NCBI RefSeq assembly: GCF_042651465.1
Contig: NZ_JBHSCZ010000002.1
Location: forward strand, 248,001-312,000
DNA length: 64,000 bases
Origin: Ferruginibacter yonginensis
GTDB lineage: Bacteria; Bacteroidota; Bacteroidia; Chitinophagales; Chitinophagaceae
Reading direction: 5' to 3'
Position 1 is the stretch's first letter; each line of letters opens with the position of its first letter. Below, piece after piece: positions 45,301 to 54,600 of this stretch. The notes under the pieces are model-generated. The model ran no database searches. It had not been told where the DNA came from and saw nothing but the letters and a program-made list of their open reading frames with translations. The position numbers and the translations under genes were made by a program.

Positions 45301-47609
45301 ATTGAGGTTGCTCCATTTGCCGCTGGATCTATTGTGATCGTTTGCGTTGGGTTACCACTAGCATCTGTTGGTACTACTACACCACCACCTGGGAAGGTTG
45401 CACTTGTGTATGAGGTACCATTAATAACTATAGTAGTAGCACCTGTTGGGAATGATGTGATTCTGATACTTGTTACAGTACCCGGTGCAATATCTCCACT
45501 TGCTGTGATATTAGTAAAAGTGCTTGCTGGTACTGTTACTTGCGTTGTACCGCCTGGGTTACCAACTGTATTACTACCTGAACCTGCCGTTGGGCGTTGC
45601 TCAATTCCAAAGTTTACTTGGTTTTGTGTAGTACTTACAGCCCCAATATTAATGATACCATTTGGTGTACCATCACTACCAGCACCTGCTCCATTATTTT
45701 CACCCGTATTAACATAGCCTGTTGGCGGTACAACTGTTGGTGGTGTTGCACCTACAGTAGCTGTATTTGTAGTTATTTGTACAGAATAATTACCACTGTT
45801 TAAATTGGTAAAGTTATATGTACCACCTGTTACTGGTGTGGTGGCTACCACTAAACCTGTTGTATTATCTACCAACACAGCGTTTAAACCTGCTGCTGTA
45901 TATAAAGTACCATCAACTGTATTTGCTGGTGTGCCATTTAAGCCATTAGCATCATTAAATACATTACCACCAATGGCAATAGCAGTAAAGTTCAACACTG
46001 CTGTTCCTGTATTGCTACTTTCAACACCTGCATTATCAATAGCTACAAAAGGTATACTTACTGATGTTGCACCACTAGCTGTTGGGTCAACCGTAATGGT
46101 TTGTGTTGGGTTACCATTTGCATCTGTTGGTACTACTACACCGCCACCTGGGAAGGTTGCACTTGTGTATGAGGTACCATTAATCACTATAGTAGTAGCA
46201 CCTGTTGGGAATGATGTAATTCTGATACTCGTTACAGTACCCGGTGTAGGGTCACTACTTGCTGTAGTGTTCGTAAATGTATTTGCTGGTACTGTTACTT
46301 GCGTTGTGCCGCCTGGGTTTACAGCACTGTTTGTACCTGCGCCTGCAGTAGGGCGTTGCTCAATACCAAAGTTTACATTACTTGTATTAGTGTTAACTAC
46401 ACCAATATTATAAATACCGTTAACCGTACCATCATTACCTGCTGCGGTGCTATTGTTTTCACCTGTATTTACCCAACCTGCTGGTAAAGTAGTAGCAGGT
46501 GCTGTTGTTTGTCCTACTGGTACATTTACATTCGATATTGAAACTGAGTAATTATTACCCGGTGTAATACCATTGAATAAGTAAGTACCATCTGCATTAA
46601 CTGGTACCGTTAATAATACGTTACCAGTAGTATTGTCAAATAAGGTAGCAAATAAAGTACCGCCAACGTTGGTTCCTGTACCATCAACAGTATTTGCTGG
46701 TGTACCATTTAAACCGTTCGCATCATTAAATACAGTACCTGATATAGTTGTAAGTGTAAAAGGAACATCGCCAGCATAATCACATCCTACATGCATTGAT
46801 GAATAACGATTAAAATTGCTAGTTGGCGCATTGAATGTACCATTTTGAATTCTAATATTATGGTTAAACCTAAGGGTAAAATTATTTACGTTATTGTAAT
46901 AAAAATAAGCAGTGTAATCTGGACTTACACCAATACCTGCCTGATTTACAGTAGGGCCGGTTGACGTATTTCCTACCAACGTTTGATTGGTTGTGCTTGA
47001 CAACGTTTTTGAAGAAGGGTTGGTAATTGAAGTAACACTCTCTTGAATTGTAGGAGTAGTTGCACTTCCTGCACCGCCATCGTTATCAATTACTTGAGCT
47101 ACTATCGGAGCGTAAACATTGATATTGTTATTGGAATTTAGCACCAATGTAAACTTCCATGTACTGAATAAATTTTCATTAGTACCATTTGGATTTGAAA
47201 TAGTTGTTGCTGTTCCAATAAATGACGGCTGAAAGTTTCCATCTACACCAAAGCCTGTGCCACTTGGCGGATTTCCAATGTTATCAGGCTCTAATGTAAA
47301 CCGAGTATTATTATATACAGTACCATATTGCAATGCAACTAATTCTGCTATAACATCAATTGCTATTGTACCACCTACGTTGGCGTTGCTATATTTGTAC
47401 CTTACACCAACAGTACCAGGCGTACCTGATAACAATGATACGTTGGTACTAGCAAGATTGAGTTTAATGGTTTGTGCCCCCATACAAGTGTTTGCTCCAA
47501 ACTGTGCAAAACTTACTTTTGAGCCAAATGTAATGAGTGATAATAAAAGTAGAGTGGTTTTTACGGATGCACTGATTTGCACCCATAGTTGGGGTAATGT
47601 TTTTTTCAT
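42372..47609 (-). CDS. Giant secreted repeat protein with SdrD-B-like domains and type IX secretion tail
   Basis: A 1745-residue secreted protein. After the signal peptide (ending VSFAQ, about residue 36) comes a unique N-terminal domain of about 250 residues. Then five SdrD-B/Cna-B-like units follow, each starting with a G-x-V-F-N-D-A-N-G-L-N-G-T-P-A-N-T-V-D-G-T signature and containing D-G-T-P-N-G-I. Between them are four linker domains beginning F-G-I-E-Q-R-P-T-A-G and carrying V-V-V-P-T-D. The C-terminal 150 residues have the LPVNLISFQA stalk and a VSVSPNPT ... GIYYLIVTD type IX sorting domain. Residues about 410-1420 are a twofold repeat of 507 residues. It probably functions as an adhesin or surface-layer-like protein. 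Confidence 0.92.
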   Translation of the reverse strand: MKKTLPQLWVQISASVKTTLLLLSLITFGSKVSFAQFGANTCMGAQTIKLNLASTNVSLLSGTPGTVGVRYKYSNANVGGTIAIDVIAELVALQYGTVYNNTRFTLEPDNIGNPPSGTGFGVDGNFQPSFIGTATTISNPNGTNENLFSTWKFTLVLNSNNNINVYAPIVAQVIDNDGGAGSATTPTIQESVTSITNPSSKTLSSTTNQTLVGNTSTGPTVNQAGIGVSPDYTAYFYYNNVNNFTLRFNHNIRIQNGTFNAPTSNFNRYSSMHVGCDYAGDVPFTLTTISGTVFNDANGLNGTPANTVDGTGTNVGGTLFATLFDNTTGNVLLTVPVNADGTYLFNGITPGNNYSVSISNVNVPVGQTTAPATTLPAGWVNTGENNSTAAGNDGTVNGIYNIGVVNTNTSNVNFGIEQRPTAGAGTNSAVNPGGTTQVTVPANTFTNTTASSDPTPGTVTSIRITSFPTGATTIVINGTSYTSATFPGGGVVVPTDANGNPTQTITVDPTASGATSVSIPFVAIDNAGVESSNTGTAVLNFTAIAIGGNVFNDANGLNGTPANTVDGTLYTAAGLNAVLVDNTTGLVVATTPVTGGTYNFTNLNSGNYSVQITTNTATVGATPPTVVPPTGYVNTGENNGAGAGSDGTPNGIINIGAVSTTQNQVNFGIEQRPTAGSGSNTVGNPGGTTQVTVPASTFTNITASGDIAPGTVTSIRITSFPTGATTIVINGTSYTSATFPGGGVVVPTDASGNPTQTITIDPAANGATSISIPFVAIDNAGVASSNTGTAVINFVTPTISGTVFNDANGLNGTPANTVDGTGTNAGGLNANLINALGNVVATVPVNADGTYNFTNVNAGNYTVQISTTAGTVGNPAPAVVLPAGYVATGENIGAGAGSDGTPNGISATITVNATNITNVNFGIEQRPTAGAGTNSAVNPGGTTQVTVPANTFTNTTASSDPTPGTVTSIRITSFPTGATTIVINGTSYTSATFPGGGVVVPTDANGNPTQTITVDPTASGATSVSIPFVAIDNAGVESSNTGTAVLNFTAIAIGGNVFNDANGLNGTPANTVDGTLYTAAGLNAVLVDNTTGLVVATTPVTGGTYNFTNLNSGNYSVQITTNTATVGATPPTVVPPTGYVNTGENNGAGAGSDGTPNGIINIGAVSTTQNQVNFGIEQRPTAGSGSNTVGNPGGTTQVTVPASTFTNITASGDIAPGTVTSIRITSFPTGATTIVINGTSYTSATFPGGGVVVPTDASGNPTQTITIDPAANGATSISIPFVAIDNAGVASSNTGTAVINFVTPTISGTVFNDANGLNGTPANTVDGTGTNAGGLNANLINALGNVVATVPVNADGTYNFTNVNAGNYTVQINTTAGTVGNPAPAVVLPAGYVATGENIGAGAGSDGTPNGISATITVNATNITNVNFGIDRTPTSNNQTYTIATPTANSFLTLNGTGAAGSPGPLTGSDPEDLPTAGSLSTRTIQITQLTNNGNELWYNGVKITLGADGINPPSLTNPFTISNYNPSLLQIRFTGIGSTSTSFNYRFVDAAGVPSTTAATYNVNWLTVLPVNLISFQASATAQGHNIKWVTAAEINLSRYELEYSLNGNTYKYITTVAARNASTQQTYSYFQAPNDGVATYYYRLKIVEADGSFTYSNVSIINEKRAVKVSVSPNPTVDVVRATGLVAGNQVTVFDATGKKVAQQLATNNTATISLVGKSTGIYYLIVTDKNGERIAEVSVIKK
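43318..46380. repeat. 1521-bp tandem duplication, almost identical
   Basis: Copy 1 is about 43318-44838 and copy 2 about 44839-46359; a partial third start runs to about 46380. The unit is 507 codons, so the frame is kept. Comparing the two by eye I found four differences (near 43329, 43437, 43457 and 43492), all in the first 180 bp; the remaining 1.3 kb looks identical. Only one change alters the protein (Asn/Ser). The copies must be recent or maintained by gene conversion. Confidence 0.9.
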
Positions 47610-47948
47610 GACTTTTTGGGATATAAACTTTGTTGTAATTGACTTTTACAATATTTCAAACGTTCGTGGTTTGATTTTATTGCTTTGCCTTGATAATGGT
47701 TGGTTTTTATTAATTATTAAATGTAGAATGGGGATAGGCAATTATTTTGCCAATATTATATTTTGAGTTAAAAGAATTTGATGTGAAACAAGCTAGGAAC
47801 TTAATTTACACATATATACGAGATATGATCAGTTTGGATTTTAATATTGAACATATTTTCAATATTGTGCATAATTTTTTAAGCACTTTCAAAAATATAT
47901 AAATATTAAAACAATCCCACCAAAAATGGTGGGATTGTTTGTAAAAAA
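47610..47948. other. Intergenic region upstream of the repeat-protein gene
   Basis: A 339-bp gap without a credible gene. It contains the tsf terminator (47909-47940). A minus-strand TATTTTTG at 47890-47897 fits the -7 consensus but overlaps the tsf terminator region and lies about 280 bp from the gene start, so I do not assign it. The rest is AT-rich with no clear structure. Confidence 0.6.
47909..47940 (-). terminator. Terminator of the rplM-rpsI-rpsB-tsf region
   Basis: A 13-bp perfect stem AAACAATCCCACC / GGTGGGATTGTTT with a 6-nt loop and a short T-tract on the minus strand, directly after tsf. Confidence 0.92.
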
Positions 47949-48773
47949 TTACCCTAAAGCAACTCTTTTAAATTCAGTCAATTTTAAATCAGCATTTACT
48001 GATTTTAAATATTCAGCGACTGATTTACCGTTATCTTTTACAAAAGGTTGCGCTAATAAAGTATTATCTTTTAAAAACTTATTTACTTTACCAACCGCAA
48101 TTTTTTCAGCCATTTCAGCCGGTTTACCTTCAGCTTTAATTTGCTCAATAGCGATTTCTCTTTCTCTTGCTATAGTGGCTGCGTCAATTGATGTTTCATC
48201 AATCGCTAAAGGATTCATTGCAGCAATTTGCATTGCAACATCTTTACCTGCCTCAGCAGCTTCAGCACTCATACCTACTAATACACCCATGCGGTATGCA
48301 CCATGTATATAGCTAGCAACATAAGGAGCGTCTACTCTTTCAAATTTTTGTATTTCTATTTTTTCTCCGATAGCTGCTAATTTATCATTAATCATATCGG
48401 CTACTTTTGCACCATTAATAGTTACTTCATTTAAAGCTTCTACGTTAGCTACATTGTTTGTAATTGCTGCATCAGCAATGCTTTGTGCAAATGCTACGAA
48501 ATCAGCGTTTTTACTTACAAAATCAGTTTCGCAACTGATACACAAAACAATTCCTGATTTGTTATCAGCTGTAGTTTTTGCGATAACTACCCCTTCTTTA
48601 GCTTCACGATCACTACGTTTAGCTGCTACTTTTTGCCCTTGTTTACGTAACCAATCAATAGCGGCTTCAAAATCGCCATTGCTTTCTGTTAACGCTTTAC
48701 GACAATCCATCATACCGGCACCTGTTGCCTGACGTAATTTATTAATATCTGCTGCTGTTATTGTTGCACTCAT
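47949..48773 (-). CDS. tsf: Elongation factor Ts
   Basis: A 274-residue cytoplasmic exchange factor that recycles EF-Tu-GDP. The UBA-like N-domain (ITAADINKLRQATGAGMMDCRKAL) and the TDFVSKN contact element are conserved, and the two core repeats are complete. It follows rpsB, the usual order, but with an unusually long gap of 184 bp holding a 16-bp hairpin (48789-48830). Confidence 0.97.
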   Translation of the reverse strand: MSATITAADINKLRQATGAGMMDCRKALTESNGDFEAAIDWLRKQGQKVAAKRSDREAKEGVVIAKTTADNKSGIVLCISCETDFVSKNADFVAFAQSIADAAITNNVANVEALNEVTINGAKVADMINDKLAAIGEKIEIQKFERVDAPYVASYIHGAYRMGVLVGMSAEAAEAGKDVAMQIAAMNPLAIDETSIDAATIAREREIAIEQIKAEGKPAEMAEKIAVGKVNKFLKDNTLLAQPFVKDNGKSVAEYLKSVNADLKLTEFKRVALG

Positions 48774-48788
48774 TTTATTATTTCTTTA

Positions 48789-48830
48789 AATACTTTTCAA
48801 GTAAAATAATCATCTTACTTGAAAAGTATT
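48789..48830 (-). promoter_or_regulatory. Long hairpin in the rpsB-tsf spacer
   Basis: A perfect 16-bp inverted repeat (AATACTTTTCAAGTAA / TTACTTGAAAAGTATT) with a 10-nt loop, ending 15 nt before the tsf start codon. In the tsf direction no T-tract follows, so it is more likely a processing, stability or translational control element than a terminator. Confidence 0.6.
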
Positions 48831-48957
48831 TTTATGTAAAAAGGTTTTAATAATTGAAATGTAAAGGCATTGCAAGTTAATGTACTACATGGCTTTATTA
48901 AAAAAGTATACTTCAACAAATTGTTATGAAAGTAACTTTTTAAACCAAGTATTTATA

Positions 48958-49836
48958 TTACTTACCAGCTGGCTTTCTGCCACCTGTACCTGGGCCAGCT
49001 ACTCTACGCTTTGGAGCACCTGCTGCACCACGGCCACCGCCTCTTCTTCTGTCTTCACCACCATCTTGCTTGTTTTCAAAACGAGCAGCTTTAGCTTCTG
49101 GGCTTTCTTCAATATCATCACCATTATCTTCATCTTTACTGCTTAAACGCTCTTCTAAACCTTCAGCAATGGCTGCAGTAATGTAGTTAACAATAATAGC
49201 AATTGATTTTGTAGCATCGTCGTTTGCAGGGATAGCGAAATCAACTTTATTAGGATCAGCATTGGTATCAACCATACCAAATGTGCTGATGTTTAAACGC
49301 TTAGCTTCAGCTAAAGCGATGTGTTCGTGACCAATATCAACCAAAAATAAAGCAGATGGTACACGGCTAATCTGAGCAATACCGCCTAATACTTTCTCCA
49401 TTTTATCTCTCTCACGAGCTAAGGTTAATCTTTCTTTTTTGTTCAAGTTTTCAATACTTGCATCGCCTAACATTTTATCAATGCTCTGCATTTTTTTAAC
49501 ACTCTTACGTACAGTGTTAAAATTTGTAAGCATACCACCTAACCAACGTTCTGTTACGAAAGGCATGTTTACACGTTTTGCACATTCTTGTACAATTTCT
49601 TTTGCTTGCTTTTTAGTTGCAACAAACATGATTTTTTTACCGCTACGAGCAATTGCTTTCATAGCAGCTGCTGCTTCTTGCAAACCTTCTACAGTTTTAT
49701 TAAGATCGATAATATGAATTCCTTTCTTTTCTGCAAAGATGTAAGGAAGCATTTTTGGGTTCCATTTTTTCTTTAGGTGACCAAAGTGAACGCCTGCTTC
49801 TAGTAGCTGCTGTTGTAAGGAAGTATTATTTTCCAT
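48958..49836 (-). CDS. rpsB: 30S ribosomal protein S2 with basic Gly/Arg-rich tail
   Basis: A 292-residue S2 protein. The core (about 1-225) is standard: LLEAGVHFGHLKKKWNPKM, FVATKKQAKE, ERWLGGMLTN and IVNYITAAIAEG. The C-terminal 65 residues are unusual: an acidic stretch (KDEDNGDDIEESPE) and then a tail with GGEDRRRGGGRG, KRR and RKPAGK. E. coli S2 has 241 residues. The tail is very likely disordered and could contact rRNA, mRNA or S1; this is inference. Confidence 0.97.
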   Translation of the reverse strand: MENNTSLQQQLLEAGVHFGHLKKKWNPKMLPYIFAEKKGIHIIDLNKTVEGLQEAAAAMKAIARSGKKIMFVATKKQAKEIVQECAKRVNMPFVTERWLGGMLTNFNTVRKSVKKMQSIDKMLGDASIENLNKKERLTLARERDKMEKVLGGIAQISRVPSALFLVDIGHEHIALAEAKRLNISTFGMVDTNADPNKVDFAIPANDDATKSIAIIVNYITAAIAEGLEERLSSKDEDNGDDIEESPEAKAARFENKQDGGEDRRRGGGRGAAGAPKRRVAGPGTGGRKPAGK

Positions 49837-49929
49837 TGTTTAGTATTAAAGTAATTTTTAAAAATTATGATGCTACGTATAAGTAAGGCAAAGGTGTTGT
49901 ACACCCAAGCCAGTATACACCTTCCAATA

Positions 49930-50319
49930 TTAACGCTTGCTGAACTGGAAGCTTTTTCTTGCTTTCTTTTTACCTGGTTTTTTACGCTCTACTGAACGTG
50001 AATCTCTTGTTAATAAACCAGCTGCTTTTAATACAGGGCGTAAATCAGCATTTGCTTCAATTAAAGCACGTGCAATACCCAACTTAGCTGCTTCTGCTTG
50101 GCCTTTAACACCACCACCAGTTGCATTGATAACTACATTGTATTTATCAGCTGCTTCAACAGTTTTTAGTGGCGTTAATACTTGGTTTTGCAAGTATACT
50201 AACGGGAAATATGTTTTGTAGTCTTTACCATTAACTGTGATGCTACCTTCGCCTTTGCTAAGGAAAACACGAGTAACAGCTTCTTTTCTGCGACCTACTG
50301 CGTTTGTTTGCTTTTCCAT
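49930..50319 (-). CDS. rpsI: 30S ribosomal protein S9
   Basis: A 129-residue S9 protein. It contains GRRKEAVTRVFLSKGEGSI at the start, GGGVKGQAEA with the conserved LGIARALIE helix, and the KKARKSFQFSKR C-terminus that reaches the P-site tRNA. Normal length. It follows rplM after 56 bp, the standard L13-S9 order. Confidence 0.97.
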   Translation of the reverse strand: MEKQTNAVGRRKEAVTRVFLSKGEGSITVNGKDYKTYFPLVYLQNQVLTPLKTVEAADKYNVVINATGGGVKGQAEAAKLGIARALIEANADLRPVLKAAGLLTRDSRSVERKKPGKKKARKSFQFSKR

Positions 50320-50375
50320 TTTTTATATGTTGCTGGTTATTACTATGTTTAAAAACACAATAATTAGCCTAATTT

Positions 50376-50828
50376 TTATTTGCGGTTAAAGTTTAAATCT
50401 TGTGGTTTTTGTGCACCATGTGGATGTTCAGCACCTGCATATACAAATAATTTTTTGTATATCTGACGGCCTAAGCGGTTTTTAGGTAACATACCTTTTA
50501 CAGCTCTTTCTATTACCACTTCTGGACGACGCTTCAATAGATTTTTTGCTGCTTCACCTTTTTGTCCACCAGGGTAGCCACTAAAAGTTAAATACTCTTT
50601 ATCTTCCATTTTATTACCTGTAAAAACTACCTTTTCGCAGTTAGTTACAATAATATAATCTCCGCAATCAACGTGTGGAGTGTAGTACGCTTTGTTCTTA
50701 CCTCTAAGAATGGCTGCGATTTTAGCACACATGCGCCCTACGGTTTGATTAGTACCGTCAACAACGTACCAATTACGCTGTACAGTAGCCTCGTTAGCAT
50801 GTTTTGTGGTGAAATGTAATTTACTCAT
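50376..50828 (-). CDS. rplM: 50S ribosomal protein L13
   Basis: A 150-residue L13 protein, first gene of the L13-S9 pair. Typical features: WYVVDGTNQTVGRMCAKIAAILRGK, the VDCGDYIIVTN core, SGYPGG and the MLPKNRLGRQIYKKLFVYAG region. A promoter -7 box and a small leader hairpin precede it. Confidence 0.97.
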   Translation of the reverse strand: MSKLHFTTKHANEATVQRNWYVVDGTNQTVGRMCAKIAAILRGKNKAYYTPHVDCGDYIIVTNCEKVVFTGNKMEDKEYLTFSGYPGGQKGEAAKNLLKRRPEVVIERAVKGMLPKNRLGRQIYKKLFVYAGAEHPHGAQKPQDLNFNRK

Positions 50829-50850
50829 TGTTATTTTTGTTTAAGTGAAC

Positions 50851-50868
50851 CTGTGGCTATCCCCACAG
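50851..50868 (-). promoter_or_regulatory. Leader hairpin of the rplM-rpsI mRNA
   Basis: A 6-bp stem CTGTGG/CCACAG with a 6-nt loop, about 22 nt before the L13 start and just after the probable RNA start. Ribosomal-protein leaders often carry an autoregulatory structure; this hairpin is a simple candidate. Confidence 0.4.
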
Positions 50869-50885
50869 CTTTTTAAAATGAGGTG

Positions 50886-50893
50886 CAAAAGTA
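50886..50893 (-). promoter_or_regulatory. -7 box of the rplM operon
   Basis: Minus-strand TACTTTTG fits TAnnTTTG exactly, 57 bp upstream of the L13 start. A TTGG lies 23 bp further upstream, a poor -33 candidate. Confidence 0.6.
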
Positions 50894-51068
50894 GGCTATT
50901 TGCTTTTGAATTATCACCAATTTTGAAACTATTTTTTTACCGAACATTTGTAACTTATTGATTTTCAATAATAATTTTTAAAAATTATGAAATCATATAC
51001 CTTAAATGCAGTAACAACAAGTATTTTAAAGTACAAAACGAGTGGTAATATGGGTTTACAGCATTAAA

Positions 51069-51095
51069 AAAGCTTGGTAATTTTTACCAAGCTTT
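51069..51095 (-). terminator. Terminator of the SRPBCC gene
   Basis: A 12-bp stem AAAGCTTGGTAA / TTACCAAGCTTT with a TTT loop; a TTTTTT tract follows on the minus strand. Located 20 nt after the SRPBCC stop. Confidence 0.88.
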
Positions 51096-51114
51096 ACATA
51101 TTTTATTATTGCTA

Positions 51115-51579
51115 CTACTTTGTTCCAAAAAGTTCATCTACTTTTTTAACCCTAAAATCAAAAATACCTTTCAATTGCTTTTTTACAAATAACACTTGGG
51201 CAATATCACCTAAAAACCAAAATGGTAATTTATAGTGTACGATATCCGTCATTTCTACACCGCCAGGCACTTCTTTAAAATGATGTTGATGGTGCCACAT
51301 TACATAAGGGCCAAAACGTTGTTCATCAACAAAAAAACGATGTTTTTCTACATGCGTAATTTCTGTCATCCAATACAATGGAATGCCTAATATTGGGTGT
51401 ACATTGTATTCAATAATTTGACCGGCGTACACAGGGCCTAAATTTTTTGATAATATTTTAAAGTTTAAATTATCAGGTGTTATGGTAGCCAAATTGGCTG
51501 GGTTGCTAAAAAATTCCCACGCTTTATCCATACTACAAGGCAAAAACTGAACGGTATTTAAGTGATACACTTTACTCAT
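51115..51579 (-). CDS. SRPBCC (START-like) ligand-binding family protein
   Basis: A 154-residue cytoplasmic protein with the START/SRPBCC fold. It starts with a beta strand (VYHLNTVQFLPCS), the helix DKAWEFFSNPANLATITP, then M-T-E-I-T-H-V-E and F-V-D-E-Q-R-x-G-P-Y-x-M-W-H-H-Q-H-H-F, the features of the DUF1731-type partner domain of SulA-like epimerases found as a single protein in Bacteroidota. The ligand is unknown. Single-gene unit between the ribosomal cluster and a divergent helicase gene. Confidence 0.8.
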   Translation of the reverse strand: MSKVYHLNTVQFLPCSMDKAWEFFSNPANLATITPDNLNFKILSKNLGPVYAGQIIEYNVHPILGIPLYWMTEITHVEKHRFFVDEQRFGPYVMWHHQHHFKEVPGGVEMTDIVHYKLPFWFLGDIAQVLFVKKQLKGIFDFRVKKVDELFGTK

Positions 51580-51680
51580 GCGCTTTAATTTTTTTACGAA
51601 ATGTAAAGAAACGCTTAAAAGTGTACCTACTTTTTACTATTTTGGCAAATTCGCTTTTCTACATATAAAAATTTTTTTTC

Positions 51681-54600
51681 ATGGCTTCGTACCAACAACA
51701 ATTGCTTTCAAAATTTAATGAAACGTATCATCAGCTAAATGAACAACAACAAATTGCTGTTAATAATACCGAAGGCCCTGTTATGGTAATAGCAGGCCCG
51801 GGCACAGGCAAAACACAAATTTTAGCAGCCCGTATTTCTAAAATATTATTGATGCCCGATAACTTACCAGAAAATATTTTATGTCTTACTTATACCGATG
51901 CAGGCGCCATTGCAATGCGTAAGCGATTACAACAATTTATTGGTGCTGATGCCTACAAAGTAAACATTTACACTTTTCATGCCTTTTGTAACGATGTTAT
52001 TCAAGATAACTTATCACTATTTGAAAAAAATAGTTTAGATGCCATTTCTGAGTTAGAAAATATACAGCTTTTCAAAACATTGATTGATCAATTTCAAAAA
52101 GACAATCCGCTAAAAAGATACCGAGGCGATGTGTACTATGAAATTAATAACCTTCGCCAATTATTTTCTACCATGAAAAGAGAGGGGTGGACGGCTTCTT
52201 TCATCAACCAAAAAATTGATGCATACATTGAAAGCCTACCCTTACGTGATGAGTATATTACCAAAAGGGCTACCAAAGATTTTAAAAAAGGCGAAGTGAG
52301 GTTGGATAAGATTAAAGAAGAAGTTGAAAAAAAAGAAAAACTGCGTGCCGCTGTAAATGAGTTTGATCATTACCAACAGCTTATGAGAGAGCGTAACCGG
52401 TACGATTTTGATGATATGATCAATTGGGTGATTAAAGCTTTTGAAGAAAACCCTACGGTATTAGCCAATTATCAAGAGCGATTTCAATACATTTTGGTTG
52501 ATGAATACCAAGATACCAGTGGCACACAAAACCGATTGGTACAATTGCTCATCAGCTATTGGGAAAAACCAAATGTGTTTGTTGTAGGCGATGATGATCA
52601 AAGTATTTACAGGTTTCAAGGCGCTAATGTTGAAAACATGCTCAATTTCGCCAATGCCTATGAAAAAGATTTAATAACTGTTGTACTCACCAATAACTAC
52701 CGCAGCACACAGCCCATTCTAGATATTTCAAAAACGCTTATCAACAACAACCAAGAAAGGTTGGTTACGCAAATACCAGGGCTTTCAAAAGATTTAAAAA
52801 GTGCTAATAGCAAATTTGCAAACCTTACCATTAACCCTATTATTAGGGAATATAATAGTGTTAAAGAAGAAATGGCAGGCATTACCAACAATATTGTTGG
52901 CCTGCTAGCTAACGGTGTTGCACCAGGGGCAATTGCCATTATTTATAAAGAAAATAAGTATGGCGAAGCGTTGGCACAGTATTGTAGGTTACAAAATATA
53001 CCTGTTTACAGTAAACGTAGCTTTAACATTTTACAAGATCCTTTTATTGATAAAGTACTTACCATTTTACGTTACCTTAATGCAGAACATGATATTCCTT
53101 ACGGTGGTGATGAAATGTTGTTTAAAATTTTACACTTCGATTTTTATAAAATTGCTCCCATAGATATTGCTAAATTAACCGTAGAAGCCAGTACAAAAAA
53201 ATATACTGACCCTTCATCATCGCTAAGGCGTTTATTGGTTGATAAAGCTACAAGGCCTCCACAAAATTTATTTGATGAGGGCTTAAATAAAAACCTTGTA
53301 AGCACCAGCGCTATGCTAGAGCAGTTAATTGCTGATGTTGCAAATGTATCGCTACAACAGTTAATTGATAATGTTATTCGTAATGCTGGGGTGCTTAAAT
53401 ATGTGATGCAAAGCAATGAAAAATTGAGGTTGTTACAAGTACTAACAGCTTTGTTTGATTTTGTAAAAGCAGAAACGAGCAGAAACCCCTACCTCAATTT
53501 AAATGGCTTTATTGATATCATTGATTTAATGGCCAAAGAGTCATTACCCATAAACATGGTTGAAGTAAGTGGCAACGAAAAAAGTGTGAATTTGCTCACG
53601 GCACATGGCTCAAAAGGTTTAGAGTTTACCTATGTATTTTTTGCTGGTGTAAATGCCAACGCTTGGGAAAAAAAGCGCAAGCCAAATGGTGGTTACATCT
53701 TGCCAGATACTGTGTTTAATGCGGCGCCTTCGCCATTGGCAGTAAATGAGGAGTTAAGGCGATTGTTTTTTGTTGCTTTAACAAGGGCCGAGAAATACCT
53801 ATATATTTCGTTTGCAAAATATAATAACGAAGGCAAAGGCTTAGAGCCGTCAATGTTTATTGCAGAAATACAACAAGTACATCATTTACCCGTTGAAAAA
53901 ATTAGTTTATCTGATGATGAAATGGCAATTTTTAACAGTTTACAATTTACAGCACAAGCACCTGAAATTGCTCATATAGAGGCTGATTTTATTGAGCAAA
54001 TACTGAGCAAATTTGCAATGAATGTTACGGCGCTAAACAACTATTTAAAATGTCCGCTACAATTTTATTACGGCAATTTAATTCGTATACCTTCTGGCAA
54101 AAGCGAAGCAACAGAATTTGGTAGTGCTATTCACCATGCGCTAGAGCAACTATTTAAAAAAATGCAAGATGGTGGCAAAGAAACCTTTGGAAGCAAAGCG
54201 GATTTAATGGCTGATTTTAATTGGTATATGCACCGCCATCGTGAAAATTTCACCAAAGAACAATTTGCTCGAAGAATGGAGTATGGCGAAACAGTGCTTA
54301 CAAACTATTACGACACCTATGTTCAACAATGGAACAAAGTGGTAGCGGTAGAACGCAACATTAGAGGCGTAGTGGTTGATGGTGTACCTTTAAAAGGCAA
54401 AATGGATAAGCTTGAATTTGATGGCAAAAACATCAACGTTGTTGATTATAAAACAGGTAACGTTGATAATGCTTTGGAAGAATTGAAAGGCCCCAATGAT
54501 AAAAATGAGTTAGGTGGAAATTATTGGCGACAAGCTATTTTTTACAAAATTTTAATAGACAATTACCCACAAAAAGATTGGCAAGTAGTAAGCACTGAAT

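Noticed and set aside
43297..46487. Several long plus-strand open frames (up to 224 codons) opposite the repeat protein
   Set aside because: They mirror the codon pattern of the minus-strand repeats, recur with the 1521-bp period and have low-complexity translations. They are antisense shadows.
42372..47609. CRISPR array or transposon as the cause of the repeats
   Set aside because: The repeats are coding, in frame, 1521 bp long, directly adjacent and without spacers, terminal inverted repeats or a transposase.
47660..47675. TTCAAACGTTCGTGG, resembling the LacI operator, upstream of the repeat-protein gene
   Set aside because: The right half-site is altered (GTTCG for GTTTG) and no -7 box lies at 43 or 53 bp. 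Probably chance.
47890..47897. Minus-strand TATTTTTG as promoter of the repeat-protein gene
   Set aside because: It is about 280 bp from the start codon and lies beside the tsf terminator; no -33 element.
50988..51068. 26-codon plus-strand frame (MKSYTLNAV...) ending next to the SRPBCC terminator
   Set aside because: No promoter or ribosome site, no hydrophobic or repeated pattern, and the adjacent hairpin has its T-tract on the other strand.
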